From: Nitrosomonas sp. Is79A3
GTDB lineage: Bacteria; Pseudomonadota; Gammaproteobacteria; Burkholderiales; Nitrosomonadaceae
Length of the DNA stretch: 64,000 nt
Reading direction: 5' to 3'
Assembly (NCBI RefSeq): GCF_000219585.1
Contig: NC_015731.1
Location: 3,038,001-3,102,000, forward strand
Under the pieces are notes generated by a model that saw only the letters and a program-made list of their open reading frames with translations, was not told where the DNA came from and searched no databases. The stretch's first letter is position 1; every line of letters begins with the position of its first letter. The position numbers and the translations under genes are program-made. Positions 47,248 through 59,168 of the stretch are shown in pieces.

Positions 47248-48693
47248 TTACATTGAATTCTGAATGGCATAGAGACTCAGTCCCATCAATGCCTGAGGAA
47301 ATATACCGAATGCCAGTACTGCAAGACCATTTGCACTGAGAAGAATCTTTACATCACTATTAGGCATAATGGGTTCATTGGTTTCTGGTTCATCAAAGTA
47401 CATCAACTTGATAATGCGCAAATAATAGAAAGCACCAATTAACGAGAACAGTACTGCTACAATCGCTAGCCAAACATACCCAGCATTGACAACTGCCTGT
47501 AATACAGAAAATTTCGCATAAAATCCAATCATCGGTGGAATGCCTGCGAGCGATAGCATCAACAACAAGGCAATAAATGCGTACCAAGAATTTCTTTTGC
47601 TTAGACCCTTGAAATCATTTATATTTTCAGCTTCGAATCCACTGCGGCACAACAGCATAACCATTGCAAAAGTGCCTAATGTCATCAGAACATAAGCAAT
47701 AACATAAAATAACGCGGAGCTATAGCCATTCGAATCTGCACTTATGAATCCAAGTAACAAAAAACCCATATGCGAAATGGTTGAGTAAGCCAGCATGCGC
47801 TTGATATTTGTTTGTGCAATGGCGGCAAGATTACCTATCGCCATCGACATGACAGCCAGGATTACCAGCATACCTTGCCAATCATCGGACATTTCTCCCA
47901 TTCCTTCGACCAACAAGCGCATTACAAAACCAAAGGCTGCCAATTTTGGCGCGGAACCAATAAACAATGTCACAGCAGTTGGTGCACCTTGATATACATC
48001 AGGCGCCCACATGTGAAAAGGTGCCACGCTTAGCTTGAAGCTAATTCCAGCCACAATAAATACAAGACCTACAACTAAAACCTCCTTACTGCTTGCTTCA
48101 CTCTGTATAATTTGAGCAAGCTGAGAAACATGTAGTGTTCCAGTTGCGCCGTAAACCATTGACATGCCATAAAGCAAAAAACCGGATGCCAAGGCACCCA
48201 ACACAAAGAACTTCATAGCTGCTTCAGTTGCCACCAATGAATCGCGCCGTAATGCTACTAATGCATAAAGCGATAGCGAGAGCAACTCTAAACCAATATA
48301 AAGCGTCAGAAAATGGCTGGCGGAAATCATCACCATCATTCCCATTGTTGCAAAAAGTATTAAGCTAAAGAACTCGCCCCTCAGCATGCCACGATCGCTG
48401 ATATAAGTATGAGAATATACAAGAACTGCCGATACAGTACCATACACCATCAATTTCAATATATCCGCCATCGCATCATCAACAAACATACCGCTAAATG
48501 TTTGTGTAACTTCTGTAGAAAATGAAATAAAAGTAAGCAGCGCACAACCCAATAACGTAATCTGTGTCAGCAGGTATGCAACATAACGCTTATTGTCACC
48601 TGCGGTGAGATCTGCCAGCATTACCACGCACACCATGATGAGCATAAATATCTCAGAAGAGGCTGGCGCAAAATCAGGTGGTATAAAATTCAT
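47248..48693 (-). CDS. nuoN: NADH-quinone oxidoreductase subunit N
   Basis: 481 residues with about 14 helices. Antiporter-like proton-pumping subunit of complex I. It has the TM5 Glu in the [18 protein letters not shown] block, Lys in [21 protein letters not shown], and [16 protein letters not shown], all conserved among NuoL/M/N. It is the last gene of the nuo operon, 50 bases after nuoM. Confidence 0.97.
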   Translation of the reverse strand: MNFIPPDFAPASSEIFMLIMVCVVMLADLTAGDNKRYVAYLLTQITLLGCALLTFISFSTEVTQTFSGMFVDDAMADILKLMVYGTVSAVLVYSHTYISDRGMLRGEFFSLILFATMGMMVMISASHFLTLYIGLELLSLSLYALVALRRDSLVATEAAMKFFVLGALASGFLLYGMSMVYGATGTLHVSQLAQIIQSEASSKEVLVVGLVFIVAGISFKLSVAPFHMWAPDVYQGAPTAVTLFIGSAPKLAAFGFVMRLLVEGMGEMSDDWQGMLVILAVMSMAIGNLAAIAQTNIKRMLAYSTISHMGFLLLGFISADSNGYSSALFYVIAYVLMTLGTFAMVMLLCRSGFEAENINDFKGLSKRNSWYAFIALLLMLSLAGIPPMIGFYAKFSVLQAVVNAGYVWLAIVAVLFSLIGAFYYLRIIKLMYFDEPETNEPIMPNSDVKILLSANGLAVLAFGIFPQALMGLSLYAIQNSM

Positions 48694-48743
48694 TAATTCA
48701 TAATCCTTATATCAGGAACTATTACTATTCCAGAATCAGTTTA

Positions 48744-50228
48744 TTACAATTTACTATTACTGACATGTGTCAGAAGTTGATCTACTGTTACATGCATAAC
48801 TTCAGTTAACGGGAAAGGATAAATACCAATCCATAAAACTGAAATTGCTAAAATTGCCAATAATACAAACTCACGCTTTGAAATATCTTTCAACCCTTCA
48901 ACTGCAGGGCTTGCCACGGCACCGAATATGACTCGTTTATACATCCATAAGGTATAAGCTGCACCAAAAATCAGTGTAGTTGCTGCCAAGAATGCATACC
49001 AGAAATTAACTTTCATTGCACTCATAATGACCATGAACTCACCCACAAAACCACTTGTGCCTGGGAGCCCAGCATTTGCCATTGCAAATAACATGAAGAA
49101 AGCAGCGAATACAGGCATTTTATTCACAACCCCGCCATAATCAGCAATCTGACGCGAATGCAACCGATCGTATAACACACCTACACACAGAAACATGGCA
49201 CCGGAAATAAATCCATGCGAAATCATCTGTACCATCGCACCTTCAATCCCATAGGCGTTTAACAGAAAAAAGCCTAATGTCACGAATCCCATATGCGCTA
49301 CTGACGAATAAGCAATCAACTTTTTCATATCAACCTGCATGAGCGCAATAAGTCCAATGTAGACCACTGCTATCAGCGACAACACAATCATCATAGTCGC
49401 CAAATAATGACTGGCATCAGGTGCAATAGGCAAGGAGAAACGAAGAAAACCATATCCTCCTAGTTTAAGCAGAATCGCCGCCAGAACAACCGATCCCCCC
49501 GTTGGCGCTTCTACATGCGCATCGGGCAACCACGTATGTACTGGCCACATTGGTACCTTAACTGCAAATGCAAGCAGGAATGCAACGAATATTAAGATCT
49601 GCGGTGTTAATGGAATTGCAAGTTTATGATAATCCTCAATCGAGAAGCTTCCACCAGATTCCTGATACAGATAAATAAATGCAATCAACATCAGTAAAGA
49701 ACCAAGGAGTGTATAAAGAAAGAACTTAATAGCGGCATACACACGATTTGGACCGCCCCATATACCAATGATTAAAAACATTGGTATTAGTGATGCTTCC
49801 CAAAACACGTAAAATAAAATTGCATCTAATGAAGCAAAAACACCATTGACAATACCCGACATGATTAAGAATGCACCCATGTATTGTGATACACGTTCCT
49901 TAATCACTTCCCACCCTGCCACAATAACCAATGGTGTAATAAAACAATTCAACAAAATTAACGGCATTGATATGCCATCTACGCCCAAATGATAATTAAC
50001 ATTAAAACGTTCAAACCAGACATGATTCTCAATAAATTGCATTGCACCAGTCGTAGAGTCAAAGCTGGTAAAAAGAGGAATCGCTACCAGCAATCCCATT
50101 ATGGATCCTACGAGCGAAATCCTGCGGGCTAACTGTGCATTGTGATCATTTCCAGTTGCAAATACGGCAATACCAAACACAATTGGCAACCAAATAATTA
50201 AACTCAGTAGTGGGAAATCAAACGACAT
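48744..50228 (-). CDS. nuoM: NADH-quinone oxidoreductase subunit M
   Basis: 494 residues, about 14 helices. Antiporter-like subunit. The TM5 Glu lies in LFYVFWEASLIPMFLIIGIWG; FAVKVPMWPVHTWLPDAHVEAPTG and KKLIAYSSVAHMGFVTLG are the family blocks with the pumping Lys residues. It lies 92 bases after nuoL, where no gene is visible. Confidence 0.97.
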   Translation of the reverse strand: MSFDFPLLSLIIWLPIVFGIAVFATGNDHNAQLARRISLVGSIMGLLVAIPLFTSFDSTTGAMQFIENHVWFERFNVNYHLGVDGISMPLILLNCFITPLVIVAGWEVIKERVSQYMGAFLIMSGIVNGVFASLDAILFYVFWEASLIPMFLIIGIWGGPNRVYAAIKFFLYTLLGSLLMLIAFIYLYQESGGSFSIEDYHKLAIPLTPQILIFVAFLLAFAVKVPMWPVHTWLPDAHVEAPTGGSVVLAAILLKLGGYGFLRFSLPIAPDASHYLATMMIVLSLIAVVYIGLIALMQVDMKKLIAYSSVAHMGFVTLGFFLLNAYGIEGAMVQMISHGFISGAMFLCVGVLYDRLHSRQIADYGGVVNKMPVFAAFFMLFAMANAGLPGTSGFVGEFMVIMSAMKVNFWYAFLAATTLIFGAAYTLWMYKRVIFGAVASPAVEGLKDISKREFVLLAILAISVLWIGIYPFPLTEVMHVTVDQLLTHVSNSKL

Positions 50229-50320
50229 GCTTTTTCCGTTTTATTTGTTAGTACTTATTATCTTTAAGTATTTTGTTTATTAATATATCCAACATCAGGA
50301 TTACAGTTTCTTAATAAAAT

Positions 50321-52261
50321 CTAGTAAAGCCATAACGTCAAGATAACAAATACGCCAACAATCATAGTAAACGCATAATGATAGATATAACCTGTTTGGT
50401 AACGTCGCACTACTGTAGCCGTCAGAGCTACAACATGAGCAGCACCATTAACAAAGAATCCATCAATCACTTTTATATCACCATACTTCCATAACATAGT
50501 GCCTAAAGCACGTGTGCCGCCAGCAAACAACCACGAATAAAATTCATCGATATAATATTTGCGATCCAATAAATTATATAAAGGGCCACACTGCGCTTTT
50601 ATTTTTCCAGGGATATCCGTTCTTGCACTATATAAATACCATGCGGTAAAAATACCAGCCACAGATAGCCAGAATGGTGCTGTCGACAACGCGTGCATCA
50701 TCATTCCACCGATTCCTGTAAATTCCGCACCCAATTTCTCAAGAGCATCATGTTGCGGCAGCACATAAATTACATTGTAAAAATAATCACCAAAAACAAT
50801 TGGACCAATTAACCAGCCCGCAGCAATGGTTGGTACAGCTAGAATCATAAGCGGCAAAGTGACTACCCAGGGCGATTCATGTAAATGCTCTTTGGTATGC
50901 GCATCCATTCGAGTTTGTCCATGGAAAGTCATGAATATCAGCCGGAATGTATATAAGGCCGTAATAAAAACCGTTACCAACACACAGAAATAAGCAAAAC
51001 CACTGCCAGTAATATTGGCAAAGTGCACAGCTTCAATGATCGCATCTTTAGAAAAGAAACCGGAGAAGCCGGGAACACCAGCACTGGCCAGGGCAGCGAT
51101 AAACATCGTCCAATAAGTAATAGGCATATAACTTTTAAGTCCACCCATTTTCTGCATATTTTGTTCATGATGCATGGCAATAATGACAGAACCTGCACCT
51201 AAAAATAGCACAGCTTTAAAGAAGGCATGGGTCATCAAATGGAAAATTGCAGCAGAATAGGCAGACGCGCCTAGTGCAACAGTCATATATCCTAATTGCG
51301 ATAAAGTAGAATAGGCGACAACTCGTTTAATATCGTTTTGCACTACTGCAACAAGTGCCATAAATAATGTCGTAATTCCACCAATAATCAATATGACAGA
51401 TAGTGCCGTATCCGATAATTCAAATAGAGGCGACATTCGTGCCACCATAAAAATTCCTGCTGTCACCATGGTAGCCGCATGAATCAGCGCAGAAATTGGT
51501 GTAGGACCTTCCATCGAATCAGGTAACCACACATGTAATGGAAACTGTGCTGATTTACCCATTGCACCGACAAAAAGTAAAATACAAATAAGTGTAATTA
51601 CCAGCCAGGGCATACCAGGTATTAATTCTATCTTTTCATCGACTATCCCAGTTGCTTGAGAAAAAACAGCAGCATAATCTAATGTACCAAAATACATTAA
51701 CACCAGAGCGATGCCAAGGAGAAAACCAAAATCGCCGACACGGTTAACTAAAAATGCCTTCATATTTGCATAGATAGCCGTTGGGCGCGTATACCAGAAG
51801 CCAATTAATAAATAAGATACAAGTCCGACTGCTTCCCAACCAAAAAATAACTGCAAGAAATTATTTGACATCACCAACATCATCATTGAGAAGGTGAATA
51901 AGGAGATATAACTAAAGAATCGTTGATAACCTGGATCGTCATGCATATATCCAATGGTATAAATATGCACCATCAATGAAACTAAACTGACAACTACCAT
52001 CATTGTTGCTGACAATTGATCGATCAGGAATCCAATCTCGAATCGAGTATCACCAGTCACCAACCAAGTATACGCATTACCATTATAAATATTACCTTTC
52101 AGCACATCGAGCAAAATCACTATAGATGCCACTAAGGAAACGAAAACAAGTAAGATCGTTGTGCGGTGGCTCCACGCGGGGCCGATAAAACGTCCAAATA
52201 ATCCAGCTATAAGTGCTCCTAATAGCGGGGCTAGTGGCACTAGTAAATATAGATTTTGCAT
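50321..52261 (-). CDS. nuoL: NADH-quinone oxidoreductase subunit L
   Basis: 646 residues from the ATG at 52261 (MQNLYLLVPLAPLLG); an in-frame TTG 9 bases upstream is a possible but less likely start. About 16 helices; the C-terminal part forms the lateral helix typical of NuoL. Key blocks: FFGWEAVGLVSYLLIGFW, SAQFPLHVWLPDSMEGPTP and IKRVVAYSTLSQLGYM. It is the most distal proton-pumping subunit. Confidence 0.97.
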   Translation of the reverse strand: MQNLYLLVPLAPLLGALIAGLFGRFIGPAWSHRTTILLVFVSLVASIVILLDVLKGNIYNGNAYTWLVTGDTRFEIGFLIDQLSATMMVVVSLVSLMVHIYTIGYMHDDPGYQRFFSYISLFTFSMMMLVMSNNFLQLFFGWEAVGLVSYLLIGFWYTRPTAIYANMKAFLVNRVGDFGFLLGIALVLMYFGTLDYAAVFSQATGIVDEKIELIPGMPWLVITLICILLFVGAMGKSAQFPLHVWLPDSMEGPTPISALIHAATMVTAGIFMVARMSPLFELSDTALSVILIIGGITTLFMALVAVVQNDIKRVVAYSTLSQLGYMTVALGASAYSAAIFHLMTHAFFKAVLFLGAGSVIIAMHHEQNMQKMGGLKSYMPITYWTMFIAALASAGVPGFSGFFSKDAIIEAVHFANITGSGFAYFCVLVTVFITALYTFRLIFMTFHGQTRMDAHTKEHLHESPWVVTLPLMILAVPTIAAGWLIGPIVFGDYFYNVIYVLPQHDALEKLGAEFTGIGGMMMHALSTAPFWLSVAGIFTAWYLYSARTDIPGKIKAQCGPLYNLLDRKYYIDEFYSWLFAGGTRALGTMLWKYGDIKVIDGFFVNGAAHVVALTATVVRRYQTGYIYHYAFTMIVGVFVILTLWLY

Positions 52262-52320
52262 CTCGGTCAATTATTCTTATGTCAGTTATGAGTACTAAAA
52301 CTTTTCTTCGTTATTTTGTA

Positions 52321-52626
52321 CTAGCCTTTGAGTTTATCCAGGTCATCAACATTAATCGTACGCATATTGCGAAACAGCACAACGAGTATAGCTAAACCAA
52401 TAGCTGACTCTGCTGCCGCAACTGTCAGAATGAAGAATACGAAAATTTGGCCAGATATATCCTGCAAATAGTGCGAGAACGCAACAAAATTCATATTTAC
52501 TGCTAACAGCATCAATTCAATAGACATCAGTAAAATAATGACATTTTTTCTGTTGAGAAAAATACCAACTAAACCGATAGCAAACAAAATTGCGCCAAGT
52601 ACTAAGTAATGAGATAACGATACCAA
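52321..52626 (-). CDS. nuoK: NADH-quinone oxidoreductase subunit K
   Basis: 101 residues, three helices. The first residues [17 protein letters not shown] and [13 protein letters not shown] carry the conserved Glu residues of the membrane proton path. The start is TTG at 52626, supported by AGGAAGAGGT about 7 bases upstream; no ATG is in place. Confidence 0.95.
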   Translation of the reverse strand: MVSLSHYLVLGAILFAIGLVGIFLNRKNVIILLMSIELMLLAVNMNFVAFSHYLQDISGQIFVFFILTVAAAESAIGLAILVVLFRNMRTINVDDLDKLKG

Positions 52627-52681
52627 GCTAACTACCTCTTCCTATGATTAAAATCTGCAAAAAATTTATCGTTTGACCGTC

Positions 52682-53287
52682 TCATTCTTTCTTTTCTGAT
52701 GCCATTGCCACCACACGTATCCGATCTTCTTTTCTCACTTTGACTTGTTTGGATGGATTCGGTGATTTCTTATCTTCACGATGTCGCAAAGTCAATGCAA
52801 TCGCTGTTACCATTGCAACAAGCAGAAGTACTGCTGCCAATTCAAAGGCGTACACATATTCGGTGTAAATTAAGCGGCCTAACTCTCTGGTATTACTGTA
52901 ATCAGCGTCATGTGGCTGGGGTGCTGGCATTTCTTCGATTCCAAAATATTTGCCCATCAAAACCATTGACATTTCAGCAACCATAATAAGCGCAATAACT
53001 GCACCGAAGGGGAACCACTTCCAGAATCCTTCGCGTAATCGATCCAGATTGATATCCAGCATCATCACTACAAACAGGAACAATACCATTACAGCACCGA
53101 CATACACCAACACCAAGGTAATCGCAAGAAATTCCGCTTCCAGCAGTAGCCACAAGCCGGCACAGGTAACAAAAGCCAGCACCAGCAATAGCGCCGAATA
53201 GACTGGATTACGAACTGTAATCACGCCGAGGGCCGATGCAACCAATACAGTTGAAAAAATATAAAATAAAATATCTTGAAAATTCAT
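52682..53287 (-). CDS. nuoJ: NADH-quinone oxidoreductase subunit J
   Basis: 201 residues. Five helices; the block VLVYVGAVMVLFLFVVMML with the Tyr of the third helix is the NuoJ signature. The C-terminal tail (about 168-201) is long and highly charged, as is common in proteobacteria. It is 55 bases upstream of nuoK. Confidence 0.95.
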   Translation of the reverse strand: MNFQDILFYIFSTVLVASALGVITVRNPVYSALLLVLAFVTCAGLWLLLEAEFLAITLVLVYVGAVMVLFLFVVMMLDINLDRLREGFWKWFPFGAVIALIMVAEMSMVLMGKYFGIEEMPAPQPHDADYSNTRELGRLIYTEYVYAFELAAVLLLVAMVTAIALTLRHREDKKSPNPSKQVKVRKEDRIRVVAMASEKKE

Positions 53288-53306
53288 TTGAATTTACCAG
53301 TGAGAT

Positions 53307-53795
53307 TCAACGATAACGAGCATCGGCTTCTCGATCCTTGGCAATCTGTTCCTCATAACGATCTCCAATAGCCAGCAGCATTTCTTTGGTATAGATCAAA
53401 TCACCTCTTTTCTCGCCGTGATACTCCAATATACGAGTCTCTACGATTGAATCAACAGGACAGGATTCTTCACAAAAACCACAGAAGATACATTTACTCA
53501 AGTCAATATCATAGCGTGTAGTACGTCGTGTGCCGTCCGCACGCTGTTCTGAATCAATAGTTATTGCCATAGCAGGACAAACTGCTTCGCATAATTTGCA
53601 AGCAATACAACGTTCTTCACCATTTGGATAACGTCGCAATGCATGCAGGCCACGAAACCGGGGCGATTGAGGAGTTTTTTCCTCTGGAAAGTGTACAGTA
53701 ATCTTTGGCTTGAATAGATACCGTCCAGTAACAGCCATTCCCTTTAATAATTCAAATAATAAAAAGGTACTGAAAAAATTCTTGATGCGATCCAT
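53307..53795 (-). CDS. nuoI: NADH-quinone oxidoreductase subunit I
   Basis: 162 residues. Carries two 4Fe-4S clusters (N6a and N6b) in [12 protein letters not shown] and [12 protein letters not shown], which pass electrons to NuoB. The N-terminal region is amphipathic and anchors the subunit to the membrane arm. It lies between nuoH and nuoJ with spacers of 15-19 bases. Confidence 0.97.
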   Translation of the reverse strand: MDRIKNFFSTFLLFELLKGMAVTGRYLFKPKITVHFPEEKTPQSPRFRGLHALRRYPNGEERCIACKLCEAVCPAMAITIDSEQRADGTRRTTRYDIDLSKCIFCGFCEESCPVDSIVETRILEYHGEKRGDLIYTKEMLLAIGDRYEEQIAKDREADARYR

Positions 53796-53810
53796 GGTAT
53801 TTTCTCTATT

Positions 53811-54908
53811 TTAGAACCAGATATTTAAAGGAAATGAATTCCTTATCGATTCTGGTAGTTGCATTACCAATCCTAATAGAACAATCCAAATGAGTGTAAT
53901 CGGAATAAATATCTTCCATCCCAATCTCATAATTTGATCATAGCGATAGCGCGGGAAGGTCGCACGAAACCAAAGAAAGAAAAACAGGATAAATGCAATC
54001 TTCAATAACAGCCAAATAAAACCGGGAATCCATGTAAAAGGCTCCATATCAACCGGCGGTAACCAGCCACCCAGGAACATGATCGATGTCAGAGTAGCCA
54101 CCAGTATCATGTTAGAATATTCGGCCAGAAAAAATACGGTAAAGGCCATACCTGAATAATCTACATGGAAACCTGCAACAATTTCTGATTCGCCTTCTGC
54201 TACATCAAACGGGGCGCGATTTGTTTCAGCTATCCCTGAAATTAGATAAACCAGAAACATTGGAAATAGCGGAATCAAATACCAGTTCAACAAACTGTTA
54301 CCTTGTTGCCCGTTAACAATATCACCCAAATTCAAACTTTGCGACATCATTAAAACACAGACCAAAGCAAAACCCATTGCCAATTCGTATGAAACTACCT
54401 GAGCAGCCGAACGCATGGCACCCAGGAAAGCATATTTCGAATTCGATGCCCATCCAGCGATGATAATACCGTAGATACCCATTGACGTCATTGCCAAAAT
54501 ATATAGTAAACCTGCATTGATATCAGCAAGAACAAGCTCAGGAGAAAAAGGTATTACTGCCCAGGCCGCAAGCGCTGGCATAATTGTTAACACTGGTGCA
54601 AGAATAAATAAAAACTTGTTTGCGCCAGTCGGAATAATGATTTCTTTCATTATTGCCTTAACTGCATCAGCAATCGGTTGACCCCACCCGCGCAACCACG
54701 GTATTCCAAAAAAGGTTACTCTATTAGGTCCGACACGAATTTGCATATAGGCAATTATTTTCCGTTCAGCAAAAGTTAGGTAGGCGACACCTAATAACAA
54801 TGGGATGACAATAGCAAAAATAAATGTCATATTTGAAGCTAAAGAGAACAACATGGATCCCCATTCTGCTCCCAATATTTCCAAAAATTGTTGTTGAATA
54901 TTATCCAT
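53811..54908 (-). CDS. nuoH: NADH-quinone oxidoreductase subunit H
   Basis: 365 residues, eight helices. It forms the quinone-entry site with NuoB and Nuo[26 protein letters not shown] and the charged block [27 protein letters not shown] are the conserved NuoH segments. It is 22 bases after nuoG. Confidence 0.97.
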   Translation of the reverse strand: MDNIQQQFLEILGAEWGSMLFSLASNMTFIFAIVIPLLLGVAYLTFAERKIIAYMQIRVGPNRVTFFGIPWLRGWGQPIADAVKAIMKEIIIPTGANKFLFILAPVLTIMPALAAWAVIPFSPELVLADINAGLLYILAMTSMGIYGIIIAGWASNSKYAFLGAMRSAAQVVSYELAMGFALVCVLMMSQSLNLGDIVNGQQGNSLLNWYLIPLFPMFLVYLISGIAETNRAPFDVAEGESEIVAGFHVDYSGMAFTVFFLAEYSNMILVATLTSIMFLGGWLPPVDMEPFTWIPGFIWLLLKIAFILFFFLWFRATFPRYRYDQIMRLGWKIFIPITLIWIVLLGLVMQLPESIRNSFPLNIWF

Positions 54909-54930
54909 TAATAGATTCCAACCTTTGCCA

Positions 54931-57342
54931 TCACAGTTTTTCCACCAGAATTTCCCCGAACAAATCGCCGAGCGCTACTGTCTTAGGATGTGCACCTGCA
55001 ATACGTACACAATTATCAGGTAATTTTTCATCATGCCCTACCTCGAGCTTAACGAATTCATCGTCCTGCATAACTTTTACCTGATCACCCGCGATAACAC
55101 CCAAGCTCTCTAGCATTGCAGTTGTCATCCAAGCTTTGGGTGGCACAGCATCATGAGTAGCCTGTAAGGATTCAGCGCGACGAACAATCGGATCCGCTTG
55201 ATAAATTGGCACCTCTCCAATACGTTGTATGCCCTGTTCTTCAGTTACTTTGATCTCAATATCAAAGTTTCCTACAGCATTATTGAGGTATCGATTTATT
55301 TCTAATCCATCAGGAAAAATTTCTGCACGAATCTGCTCTGGTGTTTCATAATTGAATTTTTCCAGGGCCAGTAAATTCGCCAGTACACGAAGCACTTTCC
55401 AACCAGGTCGTGCTTCTCCTAATGGGGAAACAACACCATTGAAACTTTGTATTCTACCCTCAGTATTGACATAAGTTCCCGATGTTTCGGTAAAGGGTGT
55501 AATAGGTAATAAGACATCTGCGTAATCTGCTGCATTTCCTTTATAAGCACTCAGCGATACCACAAATTCACTTGACTTGATTGTCTTTAATGCTTTCTGG
55601 GAATTATAGGTATCAAATTCTGGTTCCATATTCATTAATATAAATGCTTGACACTTTTCATCGGCCAAGTCATTGCTAAATCCCAGCATTTGTGCTGCGT
55701 TTAATCCGGCTTCTAACTGATAAAATTTCTCTGTGATAGACAGTGTGTTGATGTCCGGTATTGCACCTACCAGATAAGCGCCGACACTGTTTGCAGCTTC
55801 ACCCAATACGCCATAGCTCGCTCCTGTAATTTGCGCAAGCAAATTTGCAAGCAAATTAATCTTTGAGTAATCTGGATGGTGTTGGGATAAATTACCTAAA
55901 TAAATTGCTGCTGGTGCGTTTTCTATTAGACTCGAAGCAATAGCAAATGCGCTGGCAGTACTCGAAACATTTAATGAATTGATAAGTTGCTGTATCTCTT
56001 TCGTTTGTTCTGTACCTTTTATCTCAACTGCTGCTTTTAAAATCTCTGCCATCTTCTTTATCATTGCACCAGGAGCAACTATGGCCTTATTCGCAACACT
56101 AACTAATAAATCATCATCTACTGGATTTACAATATTTAATTGCATGCCATTTTTAACGGCGTGGCGTAAACGCTGTGCTATAAGCGGATGATCTTTACGT
56201 AACGTACTGCCTATAAGAAGCGTCGACTTTAATTGTGAAATGTCTGCAATACTAGTACCTAACCACGGAACGCCTTGTATTTGTTTATCTGCACGAAAGT
56301 CTGACTGGCGCAGACGATGATCAATATTGCTGCTGCCCATGGCGCGTAATAATTTTTGCAATAAATACAATTCTTCTGATGTGCTATGCGCAGATCCTAA
56401 TGCAGCTATGCTTTTCACACCATATTTTTGTTTGATTGACTGTAGGGTATTGGCGGTGAATTCCAATGCTTCTTGCCAGTCACACTCAAACCATTGTCCA
56501 TCGCGTTTGATCATGGGACGTGTCAATCTATCTTCGGAGTTTAATCCTTCGTAAGAAAAGCGATCTTTATCCGACAACCAACATTCATTGATCGCTTCAT
56601 TGTCCCGCGGAAGAACGCGCATTACGCGATTCTGTTTGACTTGCACAATCAGATTTGAACCTAGACCACAGTGCGGGCTTATTGATTTTCTGCGCGATAA
56701 CTCCCAGGTCCGCGCTGAATAACGAAAAGGTTTACTAACCAGTGCACCAACAGGGCAGAGATCTATAACATTGCCAGACAACTCAGAATCCACGGTTTTA
56801 CCGACGAATGAAATTATTTCAGAATGTTCACCGCGCCCAACCATTCCAAGTTCCATAATTCCGGCAATTTCCTGACCAAAGCGAACGCAACGTGTGCAAT
56901 GGATACACCGCGTCATATCTGTTGATATCAGTGGTCCTAAATTTTTATTGACTACGACCCGTTTCGTTTCGGCATAGCGTGACCCGCTTGCACCATACCC
57001 AACAGCGAGATCTTGCAGTTGACACTCTCCACCTTGATCACAAATAGGGCAATCCAGCGGATGATTGATCAGCAGAAACTCCATGACACCTTTTTGTGCT
57101 GTCACTGCCTGCTGTGAATGTGTATATACCTTCATTCCATCCATTACTGGTGTAGCACAAGCAGGTAATGGTTTTGGTGCTTTCTCTACCTGTACAAGAC
57201 ACATGCGGCAATTGGCTGCAATGGATAATTTCTTGTGATAGCAAAAATGCGGAATATATACACCAATCTGTTTAGCACCATCCATGATGGTGCTCCCTTT
57301 AGGAACAGATACTTGCTTACCGTCGATTTCTATATTGACCAT
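54931..57342 (-). CDS. nuoG: NADH-quinone oxidoreductase subunit G
   Basis: 803 residues. The N-terminal part carries a 2Fe-2S cluster ([18 protein letters not shown] then ACATPV), a His-Cys3 cluster ([15 protein letters not shown]) and a 4Fe-4S cluster ([10 protein letters not shown] with CPVGAL). The rest is a molybdopterin oxidoreductase-like fold that holds no cofactor. It belongs to the NADH dehydrogenase module with NuoE and NuoF. Confidence 0.97.
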   Translation of the reverse strand: MVNIEIDGKQVSVPKGSTIMDGAKQIGVYIPHFCYHKKLSIAANCRMCLVQVEKAPKPLPACATPVMDGMKVYTHSQQAVTAQKGVMEFLLINHPLDCPICDQGGECQLQDLAVGYGASGSRYAETKRVVVNKNLGPLISTDMTRCIHCTRCVRFGQEIAGIMELGMVGRGEHSEIISFVGKTVDSELSGNVIDLCPVGALVSKPFRYSARTWELSRRKSISPHCGLGSNLIVQVKQNRVMRVLPRDNEAINECWLSDKDRFSYEGLNSEDRLTRPMIKRDGQWFECDWQEALEFTANTLQSIKQKYGVKSIAALGSAHSTSEELYLLQKLLRAMGSSNIDHRLRQSDFRADKQIQGVPWLGTSIADISQLKSTLLIGSTLRKDHPLIAQRLRHAVKNGMQLNIVNPVDDDLLVSVANKAIVAPGAMIKKMAEILKAAVEIKGTEQTKEIQQLINSLNVSSTASAFAIASSLIENAPAAIYLGNLSQHHPDYSKINLLANLLAQITGASYGVLGEAANSVGAYLVGAIPDINTLSITEKFYQLEAGLNAAQMLGFSNDLADEKCQAFILMNMEPEFDTYNSQKALKTIKSSEFVVSLSAYKGNAADYADVLLPITPFTETSGTYVNTEGRIQSFNGVVSPLGEARPGWKVLRVLANLLALEKFNYETPEQIRAEIFPDGLEINRYLNNAVGNFDIEIKVTEEQGIQRIGEVPIYQADPIVRRAESLQATHDAVPPKAWMTTAMLESLGVIAGDQVKVMQDDEFVKLEVGHDEKLPDNCVRIAGAHPKTVALGDLFGEILVEKL

Positions 57343-57411
57343 CGGCTAAAATTCTTGGGTTAATCACGAATTAAAAAAATGATGCGTGCTAATTACTTAG
57401 CATAAGAACAA

Positions 57412-58689
57412 TTAGACCATACATTTCTTATTCTCTATATGGTAAACAAACTCGTTCCTAAAATGCTGAATCATTGCACGCACCGGCATTGCCGCAGCAT
57501 CGCCCAAGGCGCAAATTGTTCGTCCCTGTATGTTATCAGCAATATTATCAAGCAGATCTAGATCTTCAAGTCGGCCTTTGCCATGTTCAATGCGATTAAC
57601 AATACGATAAAGCCATCCTGTACCCTCACGACACGGCGTACATTGACCGCATGACTCTTCGTAATAAAAATATGACAATCTTTCCAGCGCTCTTACCATG
57701 CAGGTTGTGTCATCCATGATGATGACGGCCCCCGAGCCGAGCATAGACCCTGCTTTCGCTATAGAATCATAGTCCATATCCGTTTGCATCATAATATCAC
57801 CAGGTAATACTGGCATCGACGATCCACCCGGGATACAGCCTTTTAATTTTCGTCCTCCGCGCATCCCTCCTGCCAATTCCAATAACTCAGCAAAAGGTGT
57901 TCCTAGCGGTATTTCATAATTTCCTGGTTTATTAACATGCCCTGATACTGAAAATAGTTTTGTACCACCGTTATTAGGTTTACCAAGTTGCAAATATTTC
58001 TCTCCACCATTACGAATAATCCAGGGAACCGAAGAAAAAGTTTCAGTATTATTAATAGTGGTCGGTTTGCCATACAGGCCATAATTTGCTGGAAAAGGCG
58101 GTTTAAAGCGCGGCTGTCCTTTCTTGCCTTCTATGGATTCCAACAATGCCGTTTCTTCACCGCAAATATAAGCCCCATACCCATGATGATTGTATAGTTG
58201 GAAGCTAAATGTTGATCCCAGAATATTATTCCCTAGATAACCCGCCACTCGCGCTTCTTCTACAGCTTCTTCCATGCGCTCGTAAGTTTCCCATATCTCA
58301 CCATGAATATAGTTGTAGCCAGCTTTAACACCCATTGCATAGGCAGCTATTATCATGCCTTCGATCAATAAATGCGGGTTAAATCGCATAATGTCCCGAT
58401 CTTTAAATGTACCAGGCTCGCCTTCATCTGAGTTACAAACGATATATTTGCTTCCTTCATATCCTTTAGGCATGAAACTCCACTTCAATCCGGTGGGAAA
58501 GCCAGCCCCCCCCCGACCACGAAGTGCAGATTTCTTAACTTCTTCAATCACTTCTTCAGGCGTAATTTTCTTAGCCAGTATTTTTCTAAGCGCTGCATAG
58601 CCTTCACGTTTCTCATAATTTCTGAGCCGCCAATTTTCCGGATCAGAAGGGTCAACACCATGCATTAATGTCTTCGGATACTGATTCAT
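57412..58689 (-). CDS. nuoF: NADH-quinone oxidoreductase subunit F
   Basis: 425 residues. It binds NADH and FMN and holds the N3 cluster. [18 protein letters not shown] is the NADH/FMN site, [21 protein letters not shown] a second flavin block, and [15 protein letters not shown] with a later Cys the 4Fe-4S site. It overlaps nuoE by 4 bases (ATGA). Confidence 0.98.
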   Translation of the reverse strand: MNQYPKTLMHGVDPSDPENWRLRNYEKREGYAALRKILAKKITPEEVIEEVKKSALRGRGGAGFPTGLKWSFMPKGYEGSKYIVCNSDEGEPGTFKDRDIMRFNPHLLIEGMIIAAYAMGVKAGYNYIHGEIWETYERMEEAVEEARVAGYLGNNILGSTFSFQLYNHHGYGAYICGEETALLESIEGKKGQPRFKPPFPANYGLYGKPTTINNTETFSSVPWIIRNGGEKYLQLGKPNNGGTKLFSVSGHVNKPGNYEIPLGTPFAELLELAGGMRGGRKLKGCIPGGSSMPVLPGDIMMQTDMDYDSIAKAGSMLGSGAVIIMDDTTCMVRALERLSYFYYEESCGQCTPCREGTGWLYRIVNRIEHGKGRLEDLDLLDNIADNIQGRTICALGDAAAMPVRAMIQHFRNEFVYHIENKKCMV

Positions 58690-59162
58690 TCGCTCAGTTC
58701 CTCCAGCAATTTATCGATCGTTTCATTAGACATGAAACTACACATGCGTTTGTTATTGACTAATAGCACCGGTGCATCACCACAAGCCCCAAAGCACTCA
58801 CCTTCCTTTAGCGTAAATTTACCATCAGGAGTTGTCTGGTTAAATTCAATGCCTAATTTTTTCTTTAAATAGGCAGCACTATCATTACTACCAGATAGCG
58901 CGCAAGGTAAATTAGTGCATACCATAATCTTGTATTTACCCACGGGCTCGAGGTTATACATATTATAAAAAGTGGCCACTTCGTAGACTGCAATGGGAGG
59001 CATCCCTAAATATTCAGCCACAAAATTCATTGTCTCATTGGCCAGCCAACCCTTTTCATCTTGTGCAATTGCAAGCGCTGACATGACAGCGGATTGCTTT
59101 TGTTCAGCCGGATATTTAGCGATCTCTCGATCAATTCTTTTAAGGGACTCTGTGCTTAACAT
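58686..59162 (-). CDS. nuoE: NADH-quinone oxidoreductase subunit E
   Basis: 158 residues. It holds the off-path 2Fe-2S cluster N1a in a thioredoxin-like fold: Cys in [11 protein letters not shown] and in [16 protein letters not shown]. It lies 6 bases after nuoD and overlaps nuoF. Confidence 0.97.
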   Translation of the reverse strand: MLSTESLKRIDREIAKYPAEQKQSAVMSALAIAQDEKGWLANETMNFVAEYLGMPPIAVYEVATFYNMYNLEPVGKYKIMVCTNLPCALSGSNDSAAYLKKKLGIEFNQTTPDGKFTLKEGECFGACGDAPVLLVNNKRMCSFMSNETIDKLLEELSE

Positions 59163-59168
59163 CGTTTA